This document shows positions 1 to 8,023 of a stretch of 64,000 bases of DNA, one piece after another. The notes beneath the pieces were generated by a model that did no database searches, was not told where the DNA came from, and worked only from the letters and a program-made list of their open reading frames with translations. Made by a program: the position numbers and the translations under genes. The DNA is from Alicyclobacillus sacchari (GTDB lineage: Bacteria > Bacillota > Bacilli > Alicyclobacillales > Alicyclobacillaceae): contig NZ_SORF01000005.1 in assembly GCF_004366795.1 (NCBI RefSeq), positions 1-64,000 on the forward strand, given 5' to 3'. How positions within the stretch are numbered: position 1 is the first letter of the stretch; each line of letters opens with the position of its first letter.

Positions 1-96
1 TCGCGGTGGACACCCTTGCTCTTGGCTAACGGTAGGTATGTCGCCAACCCCCGTTCGGGACTTGCACCCTGGAGAGACCGCCCATGCCGGGCGTAT
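1..96 (-). mobile_element. Group IIC intron, 5' end (domain I), cut by window edge
   Basis: Read on the minus strand, the sequence shows the start of a group IIC intron: CGCCCGGCATGGGCG, then AGGGTGCAAGTCCCGAAC, then GTTAGCC and AGCAAGGGTGTCC, in the order found in domain I of the Oceanobacillus iheyensis group IIC intron. It begins just after the yabE terminator and runs in the same direction, the known target preference of class C introns. The expected GUGYG 5' splice-site consensus reads ATACG here (positions 96 to 92). The catalytic core and any reverse-transcriptase gene would lie beyond the window edge, so completeness cannot be judged. Confidence 0.85.
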
Positions 97-129
97 TAAA
101 ACAAATGAGGGCGCAACGCGCCCTCATTT
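97..129 (-). terminator. Rho-independent terminator of the yabE-like gene
   Basis: A perfect 12-bp stem (103-114 with 118-129) with a 3-nt loop is followed on the minus strand by a short T-rich tract at 98-101. It lies 31 bases past the stop of the 3D-domain protein. The group IIC intron starts directly after it. Confidence 0.88.
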
Positions 130-160
130 CACCTAACCCTTTACCCTATCGCCTCTGTGG

Positions 161-1147
161 TCACTGTTCGAGGTAGATGGTGATGGTGCGAGCACCCCAC
201 GCATCTGCCTGCGCATTGCTTGCCATGCAAATGTCGATGTGGTCACCGACGATTGCGCTGCCCGTGTCTGCTGCGACCACTGTGCCAATACCCGGGATAT
301 AGACGCGACTGCCAAGTGGAATGACACTTGGATCGACCGCGATGACCCCTGGCTCAGCTGGCACGCCCGTGGCCGTCAAACCACCTGCCGCATAAGCGGT
401 GGCAAGCACGGTCAAACTTCCCCGGATAAGTCCCGGATCCGGATTGGCAGAACGCGTGGCCAAAACGGGATGATGCACAAGTTGCATCGTCCCCACTTCG
501 ACCACTTCGTCCACGGGATTTCGGACGACGCGCTTCACGACGTGCTGTGAAATCTTGTGCCCGTCGCGATAGACGCTTGTTGTCTGTATTTCCAGCAACC
601 CTTTCACACCGTGCGTCACGTATTCCTTGTGCCCCACTTCCAAATCGGATGCATTGCGACGTATGGTCTGAAATGGTATTTCCTGCGTCTGCGTCGTCGT
701 CTTACTGACAATATTGTGAATCTCAACCGTTTCTCCGCTCGTCACACGCTCGCTCGTCGCCAGATTCATATGATCCGACGGCTTGAGTGTGATGCCCTCA
801 GTTTTGAGAAGCTCACCAACCGTATGGGCGAACGTCCATGTGTGTTCAACCTTGCCTTCGTAATCAATCGTGACTGGCTTCGGACTGACGATCTCGACGA
901 TTTCCCCGTTTACAACGGAACTGTCGAGCGCCGGGCGAACGCGATCGCGATCGCTTACGTGGACATCGTGCTTTTGCAAAAATTCGGCAATGGTTCCTAT
1001 GCCAAATCCACGCAATGTCCTGCGCTGCCCGTTGTCTTTCACCGTGATGGTTTTGTAAGTGCTTGCGACCGCAGTCCCGGCACCGCCAAGGACGACGACA
1101 GCCGCAGCGACCGCTGCCAACACGGCCTTCGACTTAGGTAGACGCAC
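161..1147 (-). CDS. yabE: YabE-like cell-wall protein (DUF348, G5 and 3D domains)
   Basis: This is a secreted cell-wall-active protein of the YabE/resuscitation-promoting-factor type. Residues 1-29 form a signal peptide or N-terminal anchor (basic start, then an Ala/Val-rich stretch). DUF348 repeats follow at about 30-85 and 90-145, a G5 domain at about 145-225, and a 3D domain at about 245-328 with the conserved DTG...DI acid residues (ADTGSAIVGDHIDIC). The family's 3D domain resembles the MltA/EXLX fold and is thought to act on peptidoglycan. The start is GTG at 1147, behind AGAGGTGAGG. Its own sigma-A promoter and terminator make it monocistronic. The family assignment is firm; the exact substrate is unknown. 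Confidence 0.88.
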   Translation of the reverse strand: MRLPKSKAVLAAVAAAVVVLGGAGTAVASTYKTITVKDNGQRRTLRGFGIGTIAEFLQKHDVHVSDRDRVRPALDSSVVNGEIVEIVSPKPVTIDYEGKVEHTWTFAHTVGELLKTEGITLKPSDHMNLATSERVTSGETVEIHNIVSKTTTQTQEIPFQTIRRNASDLEVGHKEYVTHGVKGLLEIQTTSVYRDGHKISQHVVKRVVRNPVDEVVEVGTMQLVHHPVLATRSANPDPGLIRGSLTVLATAYAAGGLTATGVPAEPGVIAVDPSVIPLGSRVYIPGIGTVVAADTGSAIVGDHIDICMASNAQADAWGARTITIYLEQ

Positions 1148-1209
1148 TCCCTCACCTCTTTCCGTGTCTTACGAGAGAAAAAAGGCGAATAGGGGATCAG
1201 GCTGGGCTC

Positions 1210-1238
1210 AGTATAGCCATACCACCAATCAATTGCAA
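1210..1238 (-). promoter_or_regulatory. Sigma-A promoter of the yabE-like gene
   Basis: Minus strand: -35 TTGCAA (1238-1233), a 17-nt spacer and -10 TATACT (1215-1210), about 63 bases before the GTG start. Start-site mapping has not been done; the call rests on the match. Confidence 0.65.
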
Positions 1239-1356
1239 ACCACCTTTTGTCAACCTTCATTCCCTCGTAGATGCTGGAGCTATTTTATAAAGAATCCTAT
1301 GACACTTACTGGCGAACGATGTCGGGCAAATGCGGAGCTGCTAAAAAGATTCCGAC

Positions 1357-1401
1357 AAAAAACGAGACAGCCGCTCCACCTTCTGCAGAGCGACTGTCTC
1401 G
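1357..1401 (-). terminator. Terminator after murC
   Basis: A 14-bp stem (1363-1376 with 1388-1401, one mismatch) is followed by T6 on the minus strand, 11 bases after the murC stop. It ends the valS-folC-murC transcription unit. Confidence 0.9.
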
Positions 1402-1412
1402 CAAGATCTCGT

Positions 1413-2822
1413 TTATACCAAAGCGCGTTGCTGAGCAAAGGGTGCATCTTCCGCCAAGCGCTTCGCAACTTTCCATATATCCCCTGCACCCATCGTCAAA
1501 ACCAAATCTCCCGGCTGAATTCGCTGTTGCAGGTAGCTGACGATGTCGTCCTGGGAACCGATGTAGCTTGTGTTAGGATTACTTTGAAGCGCAATTTCCC
1601 GAGCGAGAGCGGCCGCAGTCACACCCTCGATTTGCCTTTCACCTGCAGGCGAATAAATTTCCGAGATGATGACTTCGTCGGCCTCCGCAAACGACTTGGC
1701 GAATGCGTCAAATAAAAAGTAGGTTCGTGTATAGCGCTGCGGCTGAAACACCGCAATAATGCGTCGTCCCGTCGCTTTTGCGGCTGCGATGGTCGCTCGA
1801 ATTTCCGTGGGATGGTGGGCATAATCGTCGATGATGAGAACGTCGTTTTTCTCCGAAATCACTTGAAAACGGCGCTTTGCACCATGGAACTCGACGAGTG
1901 CAACAGCAATTTGCTCAAATGTCAACGACGCCTCCAGTCCCACGACAATCGCAGCCAACGCATTTGCCACGTTATGACGCCCTGGCAGCGAAAGTAGAAG
2001 GCGCCCTACGAACTCGCCGCGAACGTAGACATCAGACGCCGACGAGCGGTCAAAGAGCTGGATGTTGCGAGCTTGCACGTCGGCATCGTCCGCGAAACCA
2101 TACGTAATCACTCGCGACTTGGCAAACTTACGCAATTCGCGCAAATGTTCGTCGTCGGCTGATAACACAGCAAGACCGGTTTCAGGAATTTGGCTGATAA
2201 ATGTCTGATAAGCCCGTTTTAGGTTCTCAAAATCGCCACCATAGTGCTCCAAGTGATCCGCTTCGACGTTCGTCACCACCGCAATAGCTGGTCGATAGTG
2301 TAAAAACGAACCGTCCGACTCGTCAGCTTCAGCCACGACGAAGCGTCCACCGCCAGCCTTGGCGTTGTCACCCATATTCGACACCACGCCACCCACAACA
2401 AAGGTAGGATCTAAATGATTCCGTTCCATGACATACGCGATCATCGATGTCGTAGTCGTCTTGCCGTGCGCCCCCGTGACAGCCACACCCACGCGATCCG
2501 CCATCAAACGAGCCAGCATCTCGCTGCGGTGAATCACGGGTATGTTGCGCGCCTTGGCTTCCTGTATCTCAACGTTATCCGCCTGAACGGCCGTGCTGTG
2601 AACGACAATGTCGGCACCTGCCACCTGCTCTCGAGCATGGCCATAATAGACCTGCGCACCGCGAGCAACCAGCTTATCCGTCAATTCTTGCCGCGACACG
2701 TCAGAGCCGGACACCTCGTACCCCAAATCAAGCATGACGCGGGCAATCGCACTCATTCCATAGCCGCCAATACCAACAAAATGCACGTGTTCCGAACCGC
2801 GCACGCGCCTCACCGTCCTCAC
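1413..2822 (-). CDS. murC: UDP-N-acetylmuramate--L-alanine ligase
   Basis: MurC adds L-alanine to UDP-MurNAc with ATP in the cytoplasm, the first peptide step of peptidoglycan synthesis. The N-terminal Rossmann motif HFVGIGGYGMSA, the Mur-ligase P-loop GAHGKTTTT (about residue 118), the ADESDGSF segment and a C-terminal DDYAHHPTEI block are all visible. Length (about 469 residues) is normal. The start is uncertain: GTG at 2822 overlaps the folC stop as GTGA, with further in-frame GTG codons at 2813 and 2804, each 3 nt behind an AGG. The frame also stays open to 2891 inside folC, which is too long for the family. In B. subtilis comC follows folC instead. Confidence 0.95.
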   Translation of the reverse strand: MRTVRRVRGSEHVHFVGIGGYGMSAIARVMLDLGYEVSGSDVSRQELTDKLVARGAQVYYGHAREQVAGADIVVHSTAVQADNVEIQEAKARNIPVIHRSEMLARLMADRVGVAVTGAHGKTTTTSMIAYVMERNHLDPTFVVGGVVSNMGDNAKAGGGRFVVAEADESDGSFLHYRPAIAVVTNVEADHLEHYGGDFENLKRAYQTFISQIPETGLAVLSADDEHLRELRKFAKSRVITYGFADDADVQARNIQLFDRSSASDVYVRGEFVGRLLLSLPGRHNVANALAAIVVGLEASLTFEQIAVALVEFHGAKRRFQVISEKNDVLIIDDYAHHPTEIRATIAAAKATGRRIIAVFQPQRYTRTYFLFDAFAKSFAEADEVIISEIYSPAGERQIEGVTAAALAREIALQSNPNTSYIGSQDDIVSYLQQRIQPGDLVLTMGAGDIWKVAKRLAEDAPFAQQRALV

Positions 2823-4135
2823 ATCCAATAGTCCAACCCGAGCGTGGTTATAGTCTTCCTCGCCGCTTCCGCCATATGCAAATTTCCCCAAATTGCAATC
2901 GGCAAGGAATCAGTTTGAAGCGCCTTTCGCACAGCCGCATCGATTTCCGGTTCGACAGTCAACCTCAGTTCAGGGCGCAGCTTTCGCATTTCTTCGGCAA
3001 TCACGTGCGGCTCTGCACCGCGTGGGTGATCTGGCTTGCAGACAATGACCTGTGCAGCGAGCGGAAGCACGTGCGGCAACATCTGCCGAACATCTTTGTC
3101 CGCAAAAACGCCCACAACCATGTTCCACCCACAGGGTGCAAGTGACCGACCGAACTTGGTTAAGCTTTTCGAAAGCTGCAAAGCTGCGTCAGGGTTGTGT
3201 GCGCCGTCGATGACGATTGGCCGATGTCCGTCGCGAAACACCTCAAAGCGCAAAGGCCAGCGAACCGAAGCAAGGGAATCCAACGCTTTGTGCCACTTGT
3301 TTTCCGCGATCCTACCTTCGCCCAGCTCGTACATCGCCAAGGCCACGCCGGCATTTTGAGCCTGATGTTCGCCAAAAAGGCCCAGCTTGACGCCGGCTGC
3401 ATCCCGAAACAGACCTCGATAAGTTCCCAACTGCCCTGAACCTTGTGTCCCCGTGGTCGCGAACACAGCATCGCAGCCGATCCGAATGAGAGGCGCTCTT
3501 TGGCTTTTGGCCACCCGCTCTATGACACGGTACGCGTCATCGACCGCCGCGGTCACCACCGGTATGCCCGGCTTGATAATACCCGCCTTATCACTCGCAA
3601 TATCGACGATGGTTGGGCCAAGGATCTCCACGTGATCATATGTCACATTGGTGATGGCCGTGACCACCGGTTGGACAACATTTGTTGCGTCGTAGCGACC
3701 ACCAAGCCCTGTTTCCCAGACAACCGCCTCGACGCCAGCGTCGCGAAAATAAAGCAGCGAAATGATGGTCAATATCTCAAACTCAGTTAACGGATCCTGC
3801 ATCTGAGATTCCGTGGCAGATCGGACCCGTGTCGCATATTCAGCAAGTGCGCCTTCGGAAATGGGCTCGCCATCGATTGACATACGCCCATTGAAGCCAC
3901 CAAGGCCAGGCGACGTATACAGGCCCGTCCGCCGTCCGGACGCCGTCAACAGAGTGGCCAACATTTGGCACACGGAACCTTTGCCGTTTGTGCCCGCAAC
4001 GTGATAAAAACGCAGATTTCGCTCCGGATTTCCCAAATTCGACAACGCATGTCGGACCCGCTCCAGTCCCGGCTTGATGCCGAAACGGCGGAGCGAGCCA
4101 ATCCACGCGCAGGCTTCTGCAATATTCAACAGCAC
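2819..4135 (-). CDS. folC: Folylpolyglutamate synthase / dihydrofolate synthase
   Basis: FolC joins glutamate to dihydropteroate and extends polyglutamate tails on folates, using ATP. The P-loop HVAGTNGKGSVCQML lies near residues 45-59, followed by the Mur-ligase-like central domain with YDHVEILG and the C-terminal DGAHNPDAA motif. Its 438 residues are normal for the family. The start is GTG at 4135 behind AAGAGG, 19 bases after the valS stop. The valS-folC order is the same as in Bacillus, so it is probably transcribed from the T-box-controlled valS promoter. Confidence 0.95.
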   Translation of the reverse strand: MLLNIAEACAWIGSLRRFGIKPGLERVRHALSNLGNPERNLRFYHVAGTNGKGSVCQMLATLLTASGRRTGLYTSPGLGGFNGRMSIDGEPISEGALAEYATRVRSATESQMQDPLTEFEILTIISLLYFRDAGVEAVVWETGLGGRYDATNVVQPVVTAITNVTYDHVEILGPTIVDIASDKAGIIKPGIPVVTAAVDDAYRVIERVAKSQRAPLIRIGCDAVFATTGTQGSGQLGTYRGLFRDAAGVKLGLFGEHQAQNAGVALAMYELGEGRIAENKWHKALDSLASVRWPLRFEVFRDGHRPIVIDGAHNPDAALQLSKSLTKFGRSLAPCGWNMVVGVFADKDVRQMLPHVLPLAAQVIVCKPDHPRGAEPHVIAEEMRKLRPELRLTVEPEIDAAVRKALQTDSLPIAIWGNLHMAEAARKTITTLGLDYWM

Positions 4136-4154
4136 AAACCTCTTTTCAATCCGT

Positions 4155-6809
4155 TCATTCGGCCAACGATTCTATCCGCTCGCGCACAGCCGCTAACTTC
4201 GCAGCATAATCCGCCAGCTTCTCACGCTCGGCTGCAACGACATCAGCAGGAGCTTTTGCAACAAACCCAGCGTTGGCCAACTTTTTCTCAAGCCGCTCGA
4301 CTTCCCCAACCAGCCGTTTCTCCTCTTTCCCCAGCCGTTCGCGCTCCGCATCCATATCAATTAGACCGACGAGCGGAATATGGATGCGCGCTCCGGTGAC
4401 CACCTGTGTGGCAGACTGCCGAGGAGCCGTGCCTCCCACCATAATGTCCAGGTGATCTGCATGGCAAAAACGTTGAATCATGTCACGAACTTGTTCAAAT
4501 AGCTTCTTATCGCCGTCTGTATCGCATTGAATTTGCATGGATACCGACTGGCTTGGCGCCAATTGCAATTCGGCGCGAACATTGCGCACCGCGCGAATCG
4601 CATCCATCACCAGATTCATCTTGCGCACCGCGTCCGCATTCTGCCAATCCGAAATCGCTTCTGGCCACTGCGCTGCGACAAGTGCACTAGAGGTGTTCGG
4701 CAGTGCTTGCCAAATCTCCTCTGTCACAAATGGGATATACGGGTGCAAGAGCGTTAAAAGCCGTGTCAAAACGGTATACAAAACGCTTTGCACGCTTTGC
4801 TTGCGCTCCTCATCCTCACCATACAGCCCGATTTTGGCAAACTCGATGTACCAATCGCAAAAATCATCCCATGCGAAATCGTACATGGCACGTGCAGCCT
4901 CACCAAAATCGTACGCACTCAGGTGGTCGCTGACCGCCGCGATCGTCGCCTGTAGACGATCCAGAATCCATTGATCCGCCAAATCCAAATCGTCTGCATG
5001 CAGCGGCTGCGGTACAAAATCTTCGCCGAGGTTCATGAGGACGAAACGCGACGCATTCCAAATCTTATTGATAAAGTTGCGCGCACCCTCGACCTTCTCC
5101 CACACAAACCGCTGGTCATTGCCTGGCGACGTGTTGGTCGCGAGGGTGAAGCGAAGAGCATCCGCGCCATATTTTTCGATCACGTCCATTGGATCGACAC
5201 CATTGCCTTTGCTTTTGGACATCTTCTGTCCCTTGGCATCGCGCACCAAACCATGCAACACGACAGTTTGAAACGGCATTTTACCTGTAAAGTGCACACC
5301 CATAAACACCATGCGGGCGACCCAGAAGAACAGGATGTCATAGCCTGTCACGAGGGTGCTGGTAGGATAGAACCGCTCCAGATCGGGCGTCCCTGCTGGC
5401 CAGCCCATCGTCGAAAACGGCCAGAGTGCCGACGAAAACCACGTATCGAGCACGTCCTCGTCCTGACGGACATTCGCCGATCCGCATGTCGCACAGTGCG
5501 TCACATCGTCACGTGACACCGTGATGGCCTCACACTCGTCACAGTACCAGGCCGGAATGCGATGCCCCCACCAAAGTTGACGAGAAATACACCAATCCCG
5601 GACATTTTCCAGCCACTGCTCAAAGACACGCCCGAAACGGCTTGGCACAAACGACAACTCGCCAGCACGCGCTCGCTCCAACGCGGGTTGCGCAAGGGCC
5701 TCCATTTTCACAAACCATTGGTCGGACAAAAACGGTTCGACAACCGTTCCGCAGCGTTCACAATGGCCAACCGCGTGATCGTGCTCTTCGCGCTGAACAA
5801 GGAATCCTTGTTCAGCCAAGGCATCCGCAACCGCGACCCGTGCGTCTTCACGCGACATTCCTTGAAATGCGCCTGCCAGTTCAGTCAAGTTACCATCGCT
5901 GTCGATACATTGCAACATGGGTAAACCGTGCCGCGATCCGACTTCAAAGTCGTTCGGATCGTGTGCCGGTGTAATTTTCAGGCATCCCGTTCCGAACTCG
6001 GGATCGACATATTCGTCGGCGATCACGGGGATCGTCCGATCCGAGAGCGGCAACCGCAACTCTTTGCCGATGTATGCCCGATACCGTTCGTCCGCGGGAT
6101 GAACGGCGACCGCAACGTCGGCAAACATCGTCTCCGGACGCGTTGTCGCAATGATCAGTGCACCGCTGCCATCCGCAAGTGGATAACGCACGTGAAACAG
6201 CGTGCCCTTCTCGTCCTCATGTTCGACCTCGATGTCTGACAGTGCTGTCGAACAGCGTGGGCACCAGTTAATGATGCGCTTGCCGCGGTAAATCAGACCT
6301 TCCTCGTAGAGCGTGACGAACACCTCACGCACCGCTTTTGACAGGCCGGGATCCATCGTGAACCGCTCACGTGACCAGTCGCAGGAGGCTCCCAAGGCTC
6401 GGATTTGCTGTGTGATGGTCCCACCATACTGTTGTTTCCACGCCCAAACGCGCCTCACAAAATCCTCACGGCCGAGATCGTGACGGGTCTTTCCTTCCTC
6501 CTGCTTAAGCGACTGTTCAACACGAGCCTGGGTGGCAATGCCGGCGTGATCGGTGCCAGGTACCCAGAGAGCGGAATATCCAGCGAGGCGCCTATAGCGA
6601 ATCGCGATATCCTGCAAGGTCGAATCGAGCGCGTGCCCCAGATGCAGCACACCGGTCACATTCGGCGGCGGCATGACGATGGAATACGCGCCTTTGCCGA
6701 TATCTGCCCGGGGTTGAAAGTATCCGCCGTTCTCCCACATCTCATAGATGCGCTTCTCGACCGACTGCGGATCGTAAACGGTCGATAGCGATTTCGCAGA
6801 TGCACCCAT
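4155..6809 (-). CDS. valS: Valyl-tRNA synthetase
   Basis: ValS charges tRNA-Val and edits mischarged Thr-tRNA. It is a class I synthetase: the HIGH-type motif lies in PPPNVTGVLHLGHA (residues about 48-61), the CP1 editing domain has TTRPETMFADVAVAVHP, and the KMSKS loop appears as KMSKSKGNGVDP (about residue 530). Cys pairs near 181-184 and in the CDEC/CATC segment suggest zinc sites. An anticodon-binding domain and a C-terminal coiled coil (EKRLVGEVERLEKKL) complete the usual 884-residue architecture. The ATG at 6809 has a strong AGGAGGAG. Expression is controlled by the T-box just upstream. Confidence 0.97.
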   Translation of the reverse strand: MGASAKSLSTVYDPQSVEKRIYEMWENGGYFQPRADIGKGAYSIVMPPPNVTGVLHLGHALDSTLQDIAIRYRRLAGYSALWVPGTDHAGIATQARVEQSLKQEEGKTRHDLGREDFVRRVWAWKQQYGGTITQQIRALGASCDWSRERFTMDPGLSKAVREVFVTLYEEGLIYRGKRIINWCPRCSTALSDIEVEHEDEKGTLFHVRYPLADGSGALIIATTRPETMFADVAVAVHPADERYRAYIGKELRLPLSDRTIPVIADEYVDPEFGTGCLKITPAHDPNDFEVGSRHGLPMLQCIDSDGNLTELAGAFQGMSREDARVAVADALAEQGFLVQREEHDHAVGHCERCGTVVEPFLSDQWFVKMEALAQPALERARAGELSFVPSRFGRVFEQWLENVRDWCISRQLWWGHRIPAWYCDECEAITVSRDDVTHCATCGSANVRQDEDVLDTWFSSALWPFSTMGWPAGTPDLERFYPTSTLVTGYDILFFWVARMVFMGVHFTGKMPFQTVVLHGLVRDAKGQKMSKSKGNGVDPMDVIEKYGADALRFTLATNTSPGNDQRFVWEKVEGARNFINKIWNASRFVLMNLGEDFVPQPLHADDLDLADQWILDRLQATIAAVSDHLSAYDFGEAARAMYDFAWDDFCDWYIEFAKIGLYGEDEERKQSVQSVLYTVLTRLLTLLHPYIPFVTEEIWQALPNTSSALVAAQWPEAISDWQNADAVRKMNLVMDAIRAVRNVRAELQLAPSQSVSMQIQCDTDGDKKLFEQVRDMIQRFCHADHLDIMVGGTAPRQSATQVVTGARIHIPLVGLIDMDAERERLGKEEKRLVGEVERLEKKLANAGFVAKAPADVVAAEREKLADYAAKLAAVRERIESLAE

Positions 6810-6830
6810 ATACAGACTCCTCCTCTAGCG

Positions 6831-6861
6831 AAAAAGCCCTCCGTCCTTCAGGACGGAGGGC
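6831..6861 (-). terminator. Conditional terminator of the valS T-box
   Basis: A perfect 12-bp GC-rich stem (6836-6847 with 6850-6861) is followed by T5 on the minus strand, 22 bases before the valS ATG. The T-box core overlaps its 5' flank, as expected for an antiterminator switch. Confidence 0.9.
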
Positions 6862-7064
6862 TCCGCGATACCACCTGAATTCCCTGCAGGCAAACACCAG
6901 CCAGAGGGCTCTCAAACATCGCTAACGGGATGAACCGGAATCGGCTCCAGGACGACCTTCAGACGACCGGAAGGGGCGCGGTTTCAGCTCGTTCCCGCCC
7001 TCTCTGGACAACCGGTGGCGCCTTACTCCTTCCCTTCACTGCCGCTCATCATATCGAAAGTTTC
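6831..7064 (-). ncRNA. T-box leader of valS (valine specific)
   Basis: Minus strand: the conserved T-box core AGGTGGTATCGCG (6865-6877) comes just before a strong terminator. The upstream part (about 6890-7045) can form Stem I, including an AGAGAGGG bulge-like segment, and carries GTC valine codons in CGGTCGTCTGAAGGTCGTCC that can serve as the specifier. Uncharged tRNA-Val would bind and favour the antiterminator, turning on valS-folC-murC. The 5' boundary is inferred from the promoter; which GTC is the specifier was not resolved. Confidence 0.9.
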
Positions 7065-7070
7065 GTATGT

Positions 7071-7100
7071 ATCGTACGAAAATCCGGTCAAAGTTGTCAA
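7071..7100 (-). promoter_or_regulatory. Sigma-A promoter of the valS T-box transcript
   Basis: Minus strand: -35 TTGACA (7100-7095), an 18-nt spacer and -10 TACGAT (7076-7071). The -35 box overlaps the stop of the upstream membrane-protein gene. Confidence 0.7.
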
Positions 7101-7630
7101 GATTTTGGCCGTTTGCCACGACCTCGACGCTTTTTTACGCGGTGTACGCGCACGCGTGGAAGCTCGTCCACTTCGCGTTCTTGGGAGCGCTTGGCAGCCC
7201 TCTCCGCCTCGGCCTTGGCGCGGCGGCGATCAGACATTTCCGTGCTCCAGGCATATACGAACGCGAACAAAACGCCAATGGCCAGAATGACCACGTTTTG
7301 AACGATTAGACTCGTCGTCTCATGGTGTTTGACGATGTACATCGTATCAGAGCGTCCCAACGTCAACTGAAACACGACGTCGATGAGATAACTCACGATG
7401 GCAACCGCCACTGCATTCCAACGGCGCATGACCTTGGCTCGCTGGACGACGACAAGCACAGCCACAAACATACCCAGTTCGCCGCTTGCAACGAACGAGT
7501 AGCGACCTTTTGAAACGTAGAATGCAATGCATTCCAAGACGGCGATGGCGACGACCAGCAAGGCGTCAAATCGCCAATACCATCCGCGCCAAATGCCTTT
7601 TTGCATCCCAACTGCATGCGTCGTATCCAA
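7097..7630 (-). CDS. Predicted four-helix membrane protein of unknown function
   Basis: I do not recognise a family. The roughly 177-residue product has about four hydrophobic helices (WRFDALLVVAIAVLECIAFY, GMFVAVLVVV, NAVAVAIVSYLIDVVFQL, VQNVVILAIGVLFAFVYAW) and then a highly charged cytoplasmic tail rich in Arg, Lys, Glu and Ala that ends in KKRRGRGKRP. I chose the TTG start at 7630 because GGAGG lies 7 nt upstream; the frame continues to 7738 but without a ribosome site. It sits between spoVID and valS, where B. subtilis has ysxE. The tail could bind nucleic acid or phospholipid; that is inference. Confidence 0.7.
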   Translation of the reverse strand: MDTTHAVGMQKGIWRGWYWRFDALLVVAIAVLECIAFYVSKGRYSFVASGELGMFVAVLVVVQRAKVMRRWNAVAVAIVSYLIDVVFQLTLGRSDTMYIVKHHETTSLIVQNVVILAIGVLFAFVYAWSTEMSDRRRAKAEAERAAKRSQEREVDELPRVRVHRVKKRRGRGKRPKS

Positions 7631-7771
7631 TGAAGAACCTCCAAACTGCTGACGGCAAATCTTCGATTCCTTATATCTTATCAAATCAGACAACCGCTTG
7701 ACAGGACAAATACATCCTTCACCTGTGCGCATATACATGTAGAGGACTGTCGAGTAAGGAGGGTTGGCAAC

Positions 7772-7933
7772 ATGGGCTTTTTTAATGGTCTGCTTCGGTT
7801 CGTCAAACTGATCTTGGCGCTCGCCATCTTCCTCCTATTTTTGCGTGCCATTCTCTGGCCGAGTGCACTCGATCTGCTCATCCTCATGATGCTGTTCATC
7901 GTCTTCGTCGCGATGTTCATTGGCGGGCCGTAG
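7772..7933 (+). CDS. Small hydrophobic membrane protein (53 residues)
   Basis: A short plus-strand frame codes for a 53-residue protein with two hydrophobic helices (FVKLILALAIFLLFLRAIL and DLLILMMLFIVFVAMFIGG) and a short turn. The ATG follows AAGGAGGG at good spacing, which is the main support for it being real. It is divergent from the membrane-protein gene ending at 7097 and convergent with spoVID. Function unknown; its place beside spoVID makes a sporulation role possible but unproven. Confidence 0.65.
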   Translation: MGFFNGLLRFVKLILALAIFLLFLRAILWPSALDLLILMMLFIVFVAMFIGGP

Positions 7934-7957
7934 CATTTCATTTTCGCGATGCACAAA

Positions 7958-7988
7958 CGGGAACCGCGTCTGTGTGGCACGATTCCCG
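7958..7988. terminator. Weak hairpin between convergent genes
   Basis: CGGGAA (7958-7963) can pair with TTCCCG (7983-7988) across a 19-nt loop between the 53-residue gene and spoVID. There is no clear U-tract on either strand, so termination is only a possibility. Confidence 0.3.
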
Positions 7989-8023
7989 CATGTGTGTTGT
8001 GGTGATGGTTATCACTAATCAGC

